From Erythrobacter sp. (GTDB lineage Bacteria > Pseudomonadota > Alphaproteobacteria > Sphingomonadales > Sphingomonadaceae): DNA of 19,111 bases. The notes under the pieces are model-generated. The model was not told the DNA's origin, searched no databases, and saw nothing but the letters and a program-made list of their open reading frames with translations. The stretch is taken from NCBI GenBank assembly GCA_002695185.1, contig NZOF01000012.1, positions 1 to 19,111 on the forward strand, given 5' to 3'. Below, piece after piece: positions 7,532 to 14,166 of the stretch (its first letter is position 1; each line of letters opens with the position of its first letter). The position numbers and the translations under genes are program-made.

Positions 7532-8142
7532 TGTCCGGGCGCCTTTGCATCCGGAGCCCGGCCGTAAATAGGGGAAAGCGCCGAAGTCTTGAGGGGAGCG
7601 GGGATGGCGCTCACAAAACGTGCATCGGCTACAACTTCCAGCGATCGAATTTGTCTTCCGGAAATTTGAGCGAACTCAGCGGCCCTGTTCCCAGCCACAA
7701 AGGCAGCAGTCAATTCACGTGCCGCTTCTTCGGGACGGCGGGACTGAACTTCCGTAATCGGTAATCCCGAACTGTCGAAAGATTGGACAAACCACTCTCC
7801 GTGACCGCCATTCATACAGATATCGGCCGGTCCCGACACTTCGGCTTGCGCAATTGCCGCTATGAGAGACAATGTCGGGTATCCGGCCACCGATGCATTC
7901 CAGGCGACACCGAGTGCTCTTGCTGCTGCAAGGCCGATACGCACTCCGGTAAAACTGCCCGGGCCGAGAGAGACCATAATTCTATCAGAACGTCCATTTT
8001 CGGGCAAGTCTGCTATCATCGGAACCAAGCGCTCCGCATGGCCGCGACCGATTGTTTCGTGACGAGCATCGATCAGCTTAGCTCCGTCGAATAGTGCGAC
8101 GGAGCAAGCTTCACCTGACGTATCTATGGCGAGCAGTCGCAT
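7528..8142 (-). CDS. tsaB: tRNA N6-threonylcarbamoyladenosine biosynthesis protein TsaB
   Basis: TsaB is the inactive ASKHA-fold partner of TsaD in the TsaBDE complex that makes t6A37 in tRNAs reading ANN codons. The protein of 204 residues begins MRLLAIDTSGEACSVALFDG and contains SLGPGSFTGVRIGLAAARALG, both family hallmarks. It is on the short side, as in other alphaproteobacterial TsaB proteins. Its stop overlaps the start of rimI by 4 bp (ATGA), and it lies 37 bp after the nitroreductase gene. No tsaD or tsaE is in the window. Confidence 0.94.
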   Translation of the reverse strand: MRLLAIDTSGEACSVALFDGAKLIDARHETIGRGHAERLVPMIADLPENGRSDRIMVSLGPGSFTGVRIGLAAARALGVAWNASVAGYPTLSLIAAIAQAEVSGPADICMNGGHGEWFVQSFDSSGLPITEVQSRRPEEAARELTAAFVAGNRAAEFAQISGRQIRSLEVVADARFVSAIPAPLKTSALSPIYGRAPDAKAPGQ

Positions 8143-8179
8143 GGCCGGCGTCCTGCCTCACACGATCCGATGCTTCAAG

Positions 8180-8788
8180 TCAGTCTACGCGATTGAACTT
8201 GGCAAAATCAGGACGGGGACTGCGGTCGAAAATCGTTTCCTTGTCGCCATATCCGATTGCACACACCCAGTCTGCGCGATGCCGCGGGGAGTCTTCAAAG
8301 AAATGATCGGTTATCTTATCGAGATCCACGCCCGACATCGGTCCGCAATCGAGACCGAGTGAACGAGCGGCTATCATGAGGTAGGCGCCTTGCAAGGCAG
8401 AGTTGCGCGATGCTCCTTCCTTTCGACCTTCCTCATCGCCTTCAAACCAGCTTTTGGCGTCGGCGTGGGGGAAGAGCCAAGGAAGCTCTTCATGGAAATC
8501 GATGTCGTAACCGATGATGACAACGACTGGTGCGGTCTTTATCTTTTCCTGATTGCCCTCAGAAGCAAACTCGGCGAGCTTGTCGCGGGATTCCTGCGAT
8601 TTGCACCATACGAAGCGGGCCGGCTGCATATTGGCGGATGTTGGCCCCATCTTCAGCAGCTCGTAGATTTCCTTGATCTGCTGATCGCTCACGTCCTTGT
8701 CGTGCCAACCATTGTAACTGCGCGCTTCGCGGAAAATCTGGTCAAGCGCTTCGGCAGAAAGGTGGTTATCGTGATATTGCTGGGTCAT
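8180..8788 (-). CDS. RutE-like malonic semialdehyde reductase / nitroreductase family protein
   Basis: This is an FMN-dependent nitroreductase-fold protein of 202 residues. It resembles the RutE/HadB subgroup throughout: an LSAEALDQIFREARSYNGW start, GPTSANMQPARFVW, LPWLFPHADAKSWF, RNSALQGAYLMIAARSLGLDCGPMSG and a C-terminal IGYGDKE. RutE reduces malonic semialdehyde to 3-hydroxypropionate in the Rut pyrimidine-degradation pathway. No other rut genes are nearby, so the physiological substrate here is open. The frame extends back to 8851 into nfu, but ATG 8788-8786 has AAGGA 5 nt upstream and matches the family N-terminus. It lies 28 bp after nfu and is probably co-transcribed with it. Confidence 0.9.
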   Translation of the reverse strand: MTQQYHDNHLSAEALDQIFREARSYNGWHDKDVSDQQIKEIYELLKMGPTSANMQPARFVWCKSQESRDKLAEFASEGNQEKIKTAPVVVIIGYDIDFHEELPWLFPHADAKSWFEGDEEGRKEGASRNSALQGAYLMIAARSLGLDCGPMSGVDLDKITDHFFEDSPRHRADWVCAIGYGDKETIFDRSPRPDFAKFNRVD

Positions 8789-8816
8789 GGAAATCCTTGG
8801 GTATGATTGCGTGAAA

Positions 8817-9395
8817 TCACGCTTCGCGGACCTCAACGACCTCCGGCACATAATGTTTCAGGAGGCCTTCGATCCCGTGCTTCAACGTCGCGGAGGAAGA
8901 TGGGCATCCTGCGCATGCCCCCTGCATCTGAAGATAAACAACGCCGTCTTTGTAACCGCGATACTGAATGTCGCCGCCGTCGCCGGCAACCGCAGGTCTT
9001 ACCCTGCTTTCCAGTAACTCATGGATCTGCGCGACAATATCGGCATCGCCGTCGCTTTCCTCGACAAGAAGATCACTTTCTCCGGGCACGGCAATGCCTG
9101 CCGCCGTGCCCGGTGCGAACAGCGGCGCTTCGGAAACGAAGTGATCGAGTAATATCGAGAGAACCTGCGGTTTAAGATCGCTCCAATTTGCACCGGGAGC
9201 CGCCGTGACCGTGACGAAGTCGCCGCCGTAAAACACGTTAGTTGCTTCGCCGGTATCAAATATCGCTTGCGCCAGCGGACTGGCTTCTGCTGCTTCGGGC
9301 GAAGCGAATTCGCGGGTTCCCTGCCCCATGACCGGGCGGCCCGGAAGGAATTTAAGGCTGGAAGGATTGGGCGTGGTTTCGGTTTCGATGAACAT
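8817..9395 (-). CDS. NifU/Nfu family Fe-S cluster scaffold or carrier protein
   Basis: This protein of 192 residues has two domains. An N-terminal Nfu_N domain spans about residues 1-88 (MFIETETTPNPSSLKFLPG). A C-terminal NifU-like domain spans about 117-190 with the cluster-binding motif CAGC (C161, C164) in LQMQGACAGCPSSSATLKHGIE. Such proteins receive 4Fe-4S clusters and pass them to apo-targets; eukaryotic NFU1 has the same layout. MiaB in this window is the kind of 4Fe-4S enzyme such carriers can serve, though no direct link is shown. The start at 9395-9393 matches the family N-terminus; an upstream extension to 9467 looks like untranslated DNA. The Shine-Dalgarno is poor. It heads the minus-strand block and diverges from the M16 gene. 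Confidence 0.93.
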   Translation of the reverse strand: MFIETETTPNPSSLKFLPGRPVMGQGTREFASPEAAEASPLAQAIFDTGEATNVFYGGDFVTVTAAPGANWSDLKPQVLSILLDHFVSEAPLFAPGTAAGIAVPGESDLLVEESDGDADIVAQIHELLESRVRPAVAGDGGDIQYRGYKDGVVYLQMQGACAGCPSSSATLKHGIEGLLKHYVPEVVEVREA

Positions 9396-9507
9396 GACAA
9401 CAATGTAGGTTTGGGGGCGTGTGTGGACAAGGCAGGCTGAGTTCCACAAGCGAAGGTTTTCCTTCATTCACTGGCGCTTCACTTGGGCGCCTCCTATATC
9501 CCGCGCC
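9396..9507. promoter_or_regulatory. Divergent promoter region between nfu and the M16 peptidase gene
   Basis: These 112 bp separate two start codons facing apart, so promoters for both must lie here or overlap coding DNA. A good -10-like TATATC at 9495-9500 ends only 7 nt before the M16 ATG; no convincing -35 lies 16-18 bp upstream. Two small inverted repeats are present: GAAGG (9452-9456) with CCTTC (9461-9465), and GGCGC (9473-9477) with GCGCC (9487-9491). Neither start has a clear Shine-Dalgarno. Confidence 0.45.
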
Positions 9508-12441
9508 ATGACTGATAGTTTGCGCGCCGCACGGCGTATCGCTTTGCTTCTCCCGCTTCTGCTGCTCGCTCCGCAGACTTTGCCTGCCCAGGAGGTCGAA
9601 CCTCCCGCGTCGCTGCAGAGGGAAGGTGAAACTCCTTGGATTTACGAGAATAGCGATGTTCCGCGCGACGAAGAATGGCAGTTTGGTGAGCTTGCCAACG
9701 GGCTAAGGTATGGCGTCCGGGAAAACGGCGTTCCTCCTGGGCAGGTTTCGATCAGGGTGCGTATCGATGCAGGCTCGCTTTATGAAAGCGATAGCGAGCT
9801 CGGCTATGCCCACTTGCTCGAACATCTGCTTTTCCGCGAAAGCAAGTATCTTGGTGTGGCGGAAGCTATTCCCACTTGGCAGCGGCTCGGTGCGACCTTC
9901 GGGAGTGACACCAATGCGGAGACCAGCCCGACACATACGGTTTTCAAGCTCGACTTGCCTGATGTGAACGCCGCCAAGCTTGACGAGAGTATGAAGTTGC
10001 TCTCCGGAATGGTGCGGGAGCCTGTCCTTTCCGATGCCAATGTGAGGGCGGAAGTCCCGATCGTTCTTGCAGAAAAGCGCGAGCGTGGCGGGGTTGGGGA
10101 GCGAGTTAGCGAGCGGACGATGCAGACGCTTTTTGCAGGTCAGCGCCTGGCAGAGCGGATTACCATCGGAACCGAAGACAGCCTTCAGGCGGCTGACGGA
10201 ACTTCGGTAAGCGCATTCTACGACCGGTGGTATCGTCCGCAGAATACCGTGATTTCTGTAGTCGGTGACCTCGACCCTGTCCTTTTTGCTTCGATGATCG
10301 AGAAATATTTCGGTGATTGGGAGAAGGCCGGAGAGCTGGCTAAAGCACCGGACTTCGGTGATCCAGTCGCGCCCGACAATGCGGATCCCGCAAATCCCGT
10401 TGGCGAGACAGTCGTTATCGTTGAGCCGACGTTGCCGCGTGCCTTCACCTTCGGCTACTTCCGCCCTTGGCGACAGGTGGACGATACCATCGTCTACAAC
10501 GAAGGACGCCTGCGGGAATCTCTTGCGCTTGCGCTGATCAATCGCCGGCTTGAGGCCCGCGCCCGCGCCGGTGGTAGCTATCTCTATGCTCAGGCAAGTG
10601 AATCCAAGATCAGCCGTTCTGCCCACGGCACGCTGGTCCAGTTCGCTCCGCTAACGGAAGACTGGGAAGCAGCGCTTACCGATGTGCGCTCGGTGATTGC
10701 CGATGCGTTGGCGAACCCGCCCACTCAGGAGGAGATGGATCGCGAGCTGGCGGAAATGGAAGTTGGTTTTGCTAACATGGTCGAACAACGCTCGGTTCTG
10801 GCAGCGTCGGGGTATGCAGACGACCTTGTGAATGCCGTCGACATTCGCGAGGCAATTGCCGCTCCCGAAACCTTCCTGATGGTTTTCAATTCGATGAAAG
10901 CAAAGGTTACTCCGCAGGCGCTGCTGGAAGATACGCGCGACCTTTTCTCCGGCTCGGTCATCAGAGCGACCTACGTGACGCCCGAGTCTGGCGAGGCCAC
11001 CGAAACGTTGATAAAAACCGCGCTTCGCGAAAGCGTCGACGCTGATAACAACGCGCGTCTTGCTGCGCAGAGTATCAATTTTGCGGATCTCCCTCCAATC
11101 GGTGCGCCAGGTGATATCGTCCTGCGCACGCCACACGGACTTGGGGATGTGGAGCGCGTCGAGTTTGGCAATGGTGTCAAAGCGTTGTTGCTAGCTAATG
11201 ATCACGAACCGGGCCGGGTGGCGGTGAAGGTTCGGTTCGGTGCTGGCCTGCGTGCTTTCGACGCAAAGGACGCGCCATATATCGGCCTCGGCGAGAGCGC
11301 TTTGGTACAATCAGGTCTGGGTGATCTCGGACAGGAAGAGCTCGACCGTATCAGTACGGGCCGCAAGATGGGCTTCGATTTCGAGATCGGCGAAGGGACT
11401 TTCTCATTTAGTGCCATGACCCGTCGACAGGATTTGGCCGACCAGTTGTATCTCTTCGCCGCCAAACTGGGCATGCCGCGCTGGGATCCCAATCCGGTTG
11501 CGCGCGCCAAGGCAGCGGGCAGGCTGGCCTATCAAAGCTATGAGGCGAGTCCCAGCGGCGTCCTGAACCGCGACCTTGAATATTACATCTACAACAAGAA
11601 TCCTATTTTCCGTACCTCCGACCCGGAAGCGTTGGCGAACACCAGTGTCGAAGGCTTCCGCGAGGTGTGGGAACCGATCCTGCAGCAGGGTCCGATCGAA
11701 ATCCTCATCTTCGGTGACTATGATCGCGAGGAAGCGGTCGCCGCGCTTTCCCGCACTTTCGGCGCTCTTCCCGATCGCAAGCCGATTTCACAGGAAGTAT
11801 TGAACCGCGACTTCGAGGTAGCTTCTGCTGGGGAAACCGTGGTGCGTTACCACAAGGGTGAAGCCAACCAGGCAGCAGCTGTCATTGCTTGGCCCGTCGG
11901 CGGCGGCGTTGCGGAAATTCGCAAGTCTCGCCAGCTGTCAATCCTGACCGAGGTGTTCTCCAACCGGTTGCTTGATGCAATGCGCGAGAAATCCGGGGCG
12001 AGCTATGCCCCGTCGGTCAGGCTCGACTGGCCCACTGATGTCGAAAGTGGTGGATCGATCATGGGATATGCTCAACTCCAACCGAAAGATGTTCCAGTCT
12101 TCTTTGCAGAGGCGGATCGTATCGCCCGTGAATTGACGCAGACGCCACCGACAGCCGACGAGCTTGCCCGCGCGACCGAACCGCTGCGCAATTATTACGA
12201 ACGGATTTCGAGCGGTAACTATTTCTACCTTCTCGAACTGGAAGGGTCGACGTCAGACCCACGTAGGATGCAGGCGCTTCGCGGAATTCTGAATGATTAC
12301 GCGCAGACTACACCCGAGGCGATGCTTGCCCTTGCGACCGAGTACTTCGGGGGGACATCAGGTTGGCGCATGGCGGTGATACCCGAGGGCCAGACATTGG
12401 CGAGTGGGTCTGCTAAGAGCGGAGCGCAAACGGGTCGCTAA
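9508..12441 (+). CDS. Exported M16 family zinc metallopeptidase
   Basis: This large pitrilysin-type protease has 977 residues from ATG 9508. A signal peptide is clear: basic MTDSLRAARR, a leucine-rich core (IALLLPLLLLAP) and a likely cleavage after LPA before QEV, so it acts in the periplasm or at the outer membrane. The zinc motif HXXEH is HLLEH at residues 102-106 (ligands H102 and H106, catalytic E105). The third ligand is probably E189 in IVLAEKRER, with a conserved E182 seven residues before it. The C-terminal half forms a second M16 region that lacks HXXEH, as in PqqL-like proteins where only one half is catalytic. The frame is open back to 9421, but that extension would destroy the signal peptide. 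The substrate is unknown. Confidence 0.93.
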   Translation: MTDSLRAARRIALLLPLLLLAPQTLPAQEVEPPASLQREGETPWIYENSDVPRDEEWQFGELANGLRYGVRENGVPPGQVSIRVRIDAGSLYESDSELGYAHLLEHLLFRESKYLGVAEAIPTWQRLGATFGSDTNAETSPTHTVFKLDLPDVNAAKLDESMKLLSGMVREPVLSDANVRAEVPIVLAEKRERGGVGERVSERTMQTLFAGQRLAERITIGTEDSLQAADGTSVSAFYDRWYRPQNTVISVVGDLDPVLFASMIEKYFGDWEKAGELAKAPDFGDPVAPDNADPANPVGETVVIVEPTLPRAFTFGYFRPWRQVDDTIVYNEGRLRESLALALINRRLEARARAGGSYLYAQASESKISRSAHGTLVQFAPLTEDWEAALTDVRSVIADALANPPTQEEMDRELAEMEVGFANMVEQRSVLAASGYADDLVNAVDIREAIAAPETFLMVFNSMKAKVTPQALLEDTRDLFSGSVIRATYVTPESGEATETLIKTALRESVDADNNARLAAQSINFADLPPIGAPGDIVLRTPHGLGDVERVEFGNGVKALLLANDHEPGRVAVKVRFGAGLRAFDAKDAPYIGLGESALVQSGLGDLGQEELDRISTGRKMGFDFEIGEGTFSFSAMTRRQDLADQLYLFAAKLGMPRWDPNPVARAKAAGRLAYQSYEASPSGVLNRDLEYYIYNKNPIFRTSDPEALANTSVEGFREVWEPILQQGPIEILIFGDYDREEAVAALSRTFGALPDRKPISQEVLNRDFEVASAGETVVRYHKGEANQAAAVIAWPVGGGVAEIRKSRQLSILTEVFSNRLLDAMREKSGASYAPSVRLDWPTDVESGGSIMGYAQLQPKDVPVFFAEADRIARELTQTPPTADELARATEPLRNYYERISSGNYFYLLELEGSTSDPRRMQALRGILNDYAQTTPEAMLALATEYFGGTSGWRMAVIPEGQTLASGSAKSGAQTGR

Positions 12442-12549
12442 GCCGATCGGCGCAATCGCACTTTTGTGTTAGGCAAGTTTATGCTGCTTGCGCCGTTAAG
12501 CGGGGTGCGCTTGGCTCACGATCTCGAATAATCATGAATTGGACTGGTA
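12442..12549 (+). other. Structured leader/spacer between the M16 gene and DAHP synthase
   Basis: This 108-bp gap holds a palindrome, GCCGATCGGC, directly after the M16 stop. CGGCGCAA (12448-12455) can pair with TTGCGCCG (12488-12495). A small hairpin AAGCG (12498-12502)/CGCTT (12508-12512) follows. The long-range stem could act as a terminator or leader structure, but there is no T-run. I see no convincing -35/-10 pair here. Confidence 0.3.
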
Positions 12550-13923
12550 ATGGCACGCGAATGGTCACCGGATAGCTGGCAGAACTTCGAAGCGAAGCAT
12601 CTCCCGCGCTATGAAGATCCTGCGGCTCTGAATGATGCCACGCAATCGCTATCAAGCCATCCGCCATTGGTCTTCGCGGGCGAGGCAAGGGCTCTTAAAG
12701 CCGATCTTGCTGAGGTTGCCGCTGGAAATGCTTTCCTCCTGCAAGGTGGTGATTGCGCGGAAAGTTTCGCCGAATTCCATCCGAACAATATTCGCGATAC
12801 TTTCCGCGTCTTGTTGCAAATGGCGGTCGTCATGACGTTCGCCAGCAAGCAACCGGTCGTAAAGGTGGGCCGGATGGCCGGGCAATTCGCCAAGCCACGC
12901 AGTTCGGATACGGAAACGCAGGGGGGCCTGACGCTGCCGAGCTATTTCGGCGACAATGTAAATGGCATCGATTTCGATCCGGCATCGCGTATCAATGATC
13001 CGCAAAGAATGGTCCGTGCCTATTTTCAGGCGTCGGCAACGCTGAACCTGCTTCGCGCTTTTGCGGGAGGTGGGTACGCCAATTTGCGGCAGGTTCATCA
13101 ATGGACATTGGACTTTATGGGCCGCAGCCCATGGGCTGACAAGTTCTCGGACGTTGCCGACCGGATTGGTGAGTCTCTGGATTTCATGGAAGCCTGTGGA
13201 ATCGATCCGGCAACCGTGCCGCAATTGCAGGGCACAAGCTTCTACACGAGCCATGAGGCACTGTTGCTGCCTTATGAGCAAGCGCTCACTCGCCGCGATA
13301 GCCTCACGGGCGATTGGTACGACACCAGCGCCCATATGCTGTGGATCGGCGACCGCACCCGTTTTGAAGGTAGCGCGCATGTCGAATTCGCGAGGGGCAT
13401 CGGCAATCCCATCGGCATGAAATGCGGTCCAAGCCTCGAGACCGATGTCATGTTGCAATTGCTCGATACGCTCAATCCGGTTCGCGAACCTGGTCGTATC
13501 ACTCTCATCAGCCGTTTCGGCCACGACAAGGTTGAAGACGGTCTGCCAAGGCTCGTTCGAGCCGTGAAGGCAGAAGGCCATCCGGTCGTATGGAGCTGTG
13601 ATCCGATGCACGGAAACGTCGTGAAATCGGAAAGCGGTTATAAGACCAGGCCGTTCGACCGGATCCTTTCGGAAGTAAAGGGCTTTTTCGCCGTGCACCG
13701 CGCCGAGGGAACTCACCCGGGTGGCATCCACGTAGAGATGACCGGTCAGGATGTGACCGAGTGCGTTGGCGGTGCCGTGGCGATCACGGATGAAGCCTTG
13801 AAAGACCGGTATCACACGCACTGCGACCCACGGCTCAATGCGGCACAATCGCTTGAGCTAGCGTTTCTCATCGCGGAAACTCTGAATGTCGAGCATGGAC
13901 AACAGCAGGCGGACGCCGCCTAG
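12550..13923 (+). CDS. aroG: Class II 3-deoxy-7-phosphoheptulonate (DAHP) synthase
   Basis: This enzyme condenses phosphoenolpyruvate and erythrose 4-phosphate, the first step of the shikimate pathway to aromatic amino acids. The protein of 457 residues has the plant-type (class II) sequence, unlike E. coli AroFGH. The metal ligands can be seen: C69 in GGDCAE, H354 in DPMHGN, E396 in HVEMTG and D426 in HCDPRLN. Other signatures are [28 protein letters not shown] and KCGPSLE. The start ATG 12550 gives the family N-terminus ([16 protein letters not shown]); the Shine-Dalgarno is weak. It appears to be monocistronic, with 108 bp before it and 243 bp after. No leader peptide rich in aromatic residues is found upstream, so the regulation is probably allosteric or not visible here. 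The name aroG follows common annotation of alphaproteobacterial homologues. Confidence 0.95.
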   Translation: MAREWSPDSWQNFEAKHLPRYEDPAALNDATQSLSSHPPLVFAGEARALKADLAEVAAGNAFLLQGGDCAESFAEFHPNNIRDTFRVLLQMAVVMTFASKQPVVKVGRMAGQFAKPRSSDTETQGGLTLPSYFGDNVNGIDFDPASRINDPQRMVRAYFQASATLNLLRAFAGGGYANLRQVHQWTLDFMGRSPWADKFSDVADRIGESLDFMEACGIDPATVPQLQGTSFYTSHEALLLPYEQALTRRDSLTGDWYDTSAHMLWIGDRTRFEGSAHVEFARGIGNPIGMKCGPSLETDVMLQLLDTLNPVREPGRITLISRFGHDKVEDGLPRLVRAVKAEGHPVVWSCDPMHGNVVKSESGYKTRPFDRILSEVKGFFAVHRAEGTHPGGIHVEMTGQDVTECVGGAVAITDEALKDRYHTHCDPRLNAAQSLELAFLIAETLNVEHGQQQADAA

Positions 13924-13977
13924 AACCTCGGCTCTTCTCATTCTGCTTGCGGGTTAGACGTCAGCGTCGCTCTCGTC

Positions 13978-14001
13978 ACTCAGCGAGTGACTCAGTGAGT
14001 G
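13978..14001. repeat. Tandem 12-bp near-palindromic repeat (two copies)
   Basis: ACTCAGCGAGTG (13978-13989) is followed directly by ACTCAGTGAGTG (13990-14001), differing at one base. Each copy is itself an ACTC/GAGT inverted repeat. The first copy is also part of a perfect 7-bp hairpin, GTCACTC (13975-13981) with GAGTGAC (13985-13991). It lies 55 bp after the DAHP synthase stop and about 80 bp upstream of the proposed egtB promoter. It could be a pair of regulator half-sites or part of a terminator; no T-run follows. Confidence 0.6.
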
Positions 14002-14033
14002 CAGGCTGGAACCATGCGCGCGTTATGCCATTT

Positions 14034-14078
14034 AAATCTGAAACCGTCATTTGCCGACTGGCAACCGGTTTCAGGTTT
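14034..14078. repeat. Long nested inverted repeat upstream of egtB
   Basis: A 13-bp stem joins AAATCTGAAACCG (14034-14046) and CGGTTTCAGGTTT (14066-14078), perfect except for one T-G wobble. Inside it a second stem, TTGCC (14051-14055) with GGCAA (14060-14064), closes a 4-nt GACT loop. It ends 4 bp before the proposed egtB -35 element. Possible roles are terminator for the DAHP synthase gene, operator for egtBD, or part of a small RNA; the sequence does not decide between them. Confidence 0.6.
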
Positions 14079-14082
14079 CTGG

Positions 14083-14111
14083 TTGGCGGGCCTTTAAACC
14101 TTCACTTAAAT
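14083..14111 (+). promoter_or_regulatory. Candidate sigma-70-type promoter for egtBD
   Basis: TTGGCG (14083-14088) and TTAAAT (14106-14111) are separated by exactly 17 bp, each matching 4 of 6 consensus positions. Transcription would begin near 14118, giving a leader of about 49 nt before the egtB ATG. The region is AT-rich compared with its surroundings. No GGAAC/CGTT pair of the alphaproteobacterial EcfG type is found at proper spacing. Confidence 0.35.
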
Positions 14112-14166
14112 CCGCCATGCTGACACTTGGTTGCCGCAGACCGGTAACCGCAAGGGGAGAGCGGCT

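Noticed and set aside
9703..10626. A 307-codon minus-strand frame inside the M16 peptidase gene
   Set aside because: It covers the HXXEH-encoding region of the peptidase on the other strand and has no independent support.
12534..12580. Short frame starting MNWTGNGT that overlaps the DAHP synthase start, as a Trp leader peptide
   Set aside because: It has one Trp only, is out of frame inside the real gene and lacks a ribosome site.
12652..13848. A 398-codon minus-strand frame opposite DAHP synthase
   Set aside because: It mirrors the codon structure of a well-supported class II DAHP synthase carrying all four metal ligands, and shows no family motif of its own.
14008..14026. GGAAC followed by CGTT upstream of egtB, resembling an EcfG general-stress promoter
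   Set aside because: The two elements are only 8 bp apart; EcfG promoters need about 16-17 bp.
14131..14166. Upstream TTG start for egtB
   Set aside because: It would add 12 residues with no family match; GGGGAG lies at good distance from the ATG at 14167 instead.
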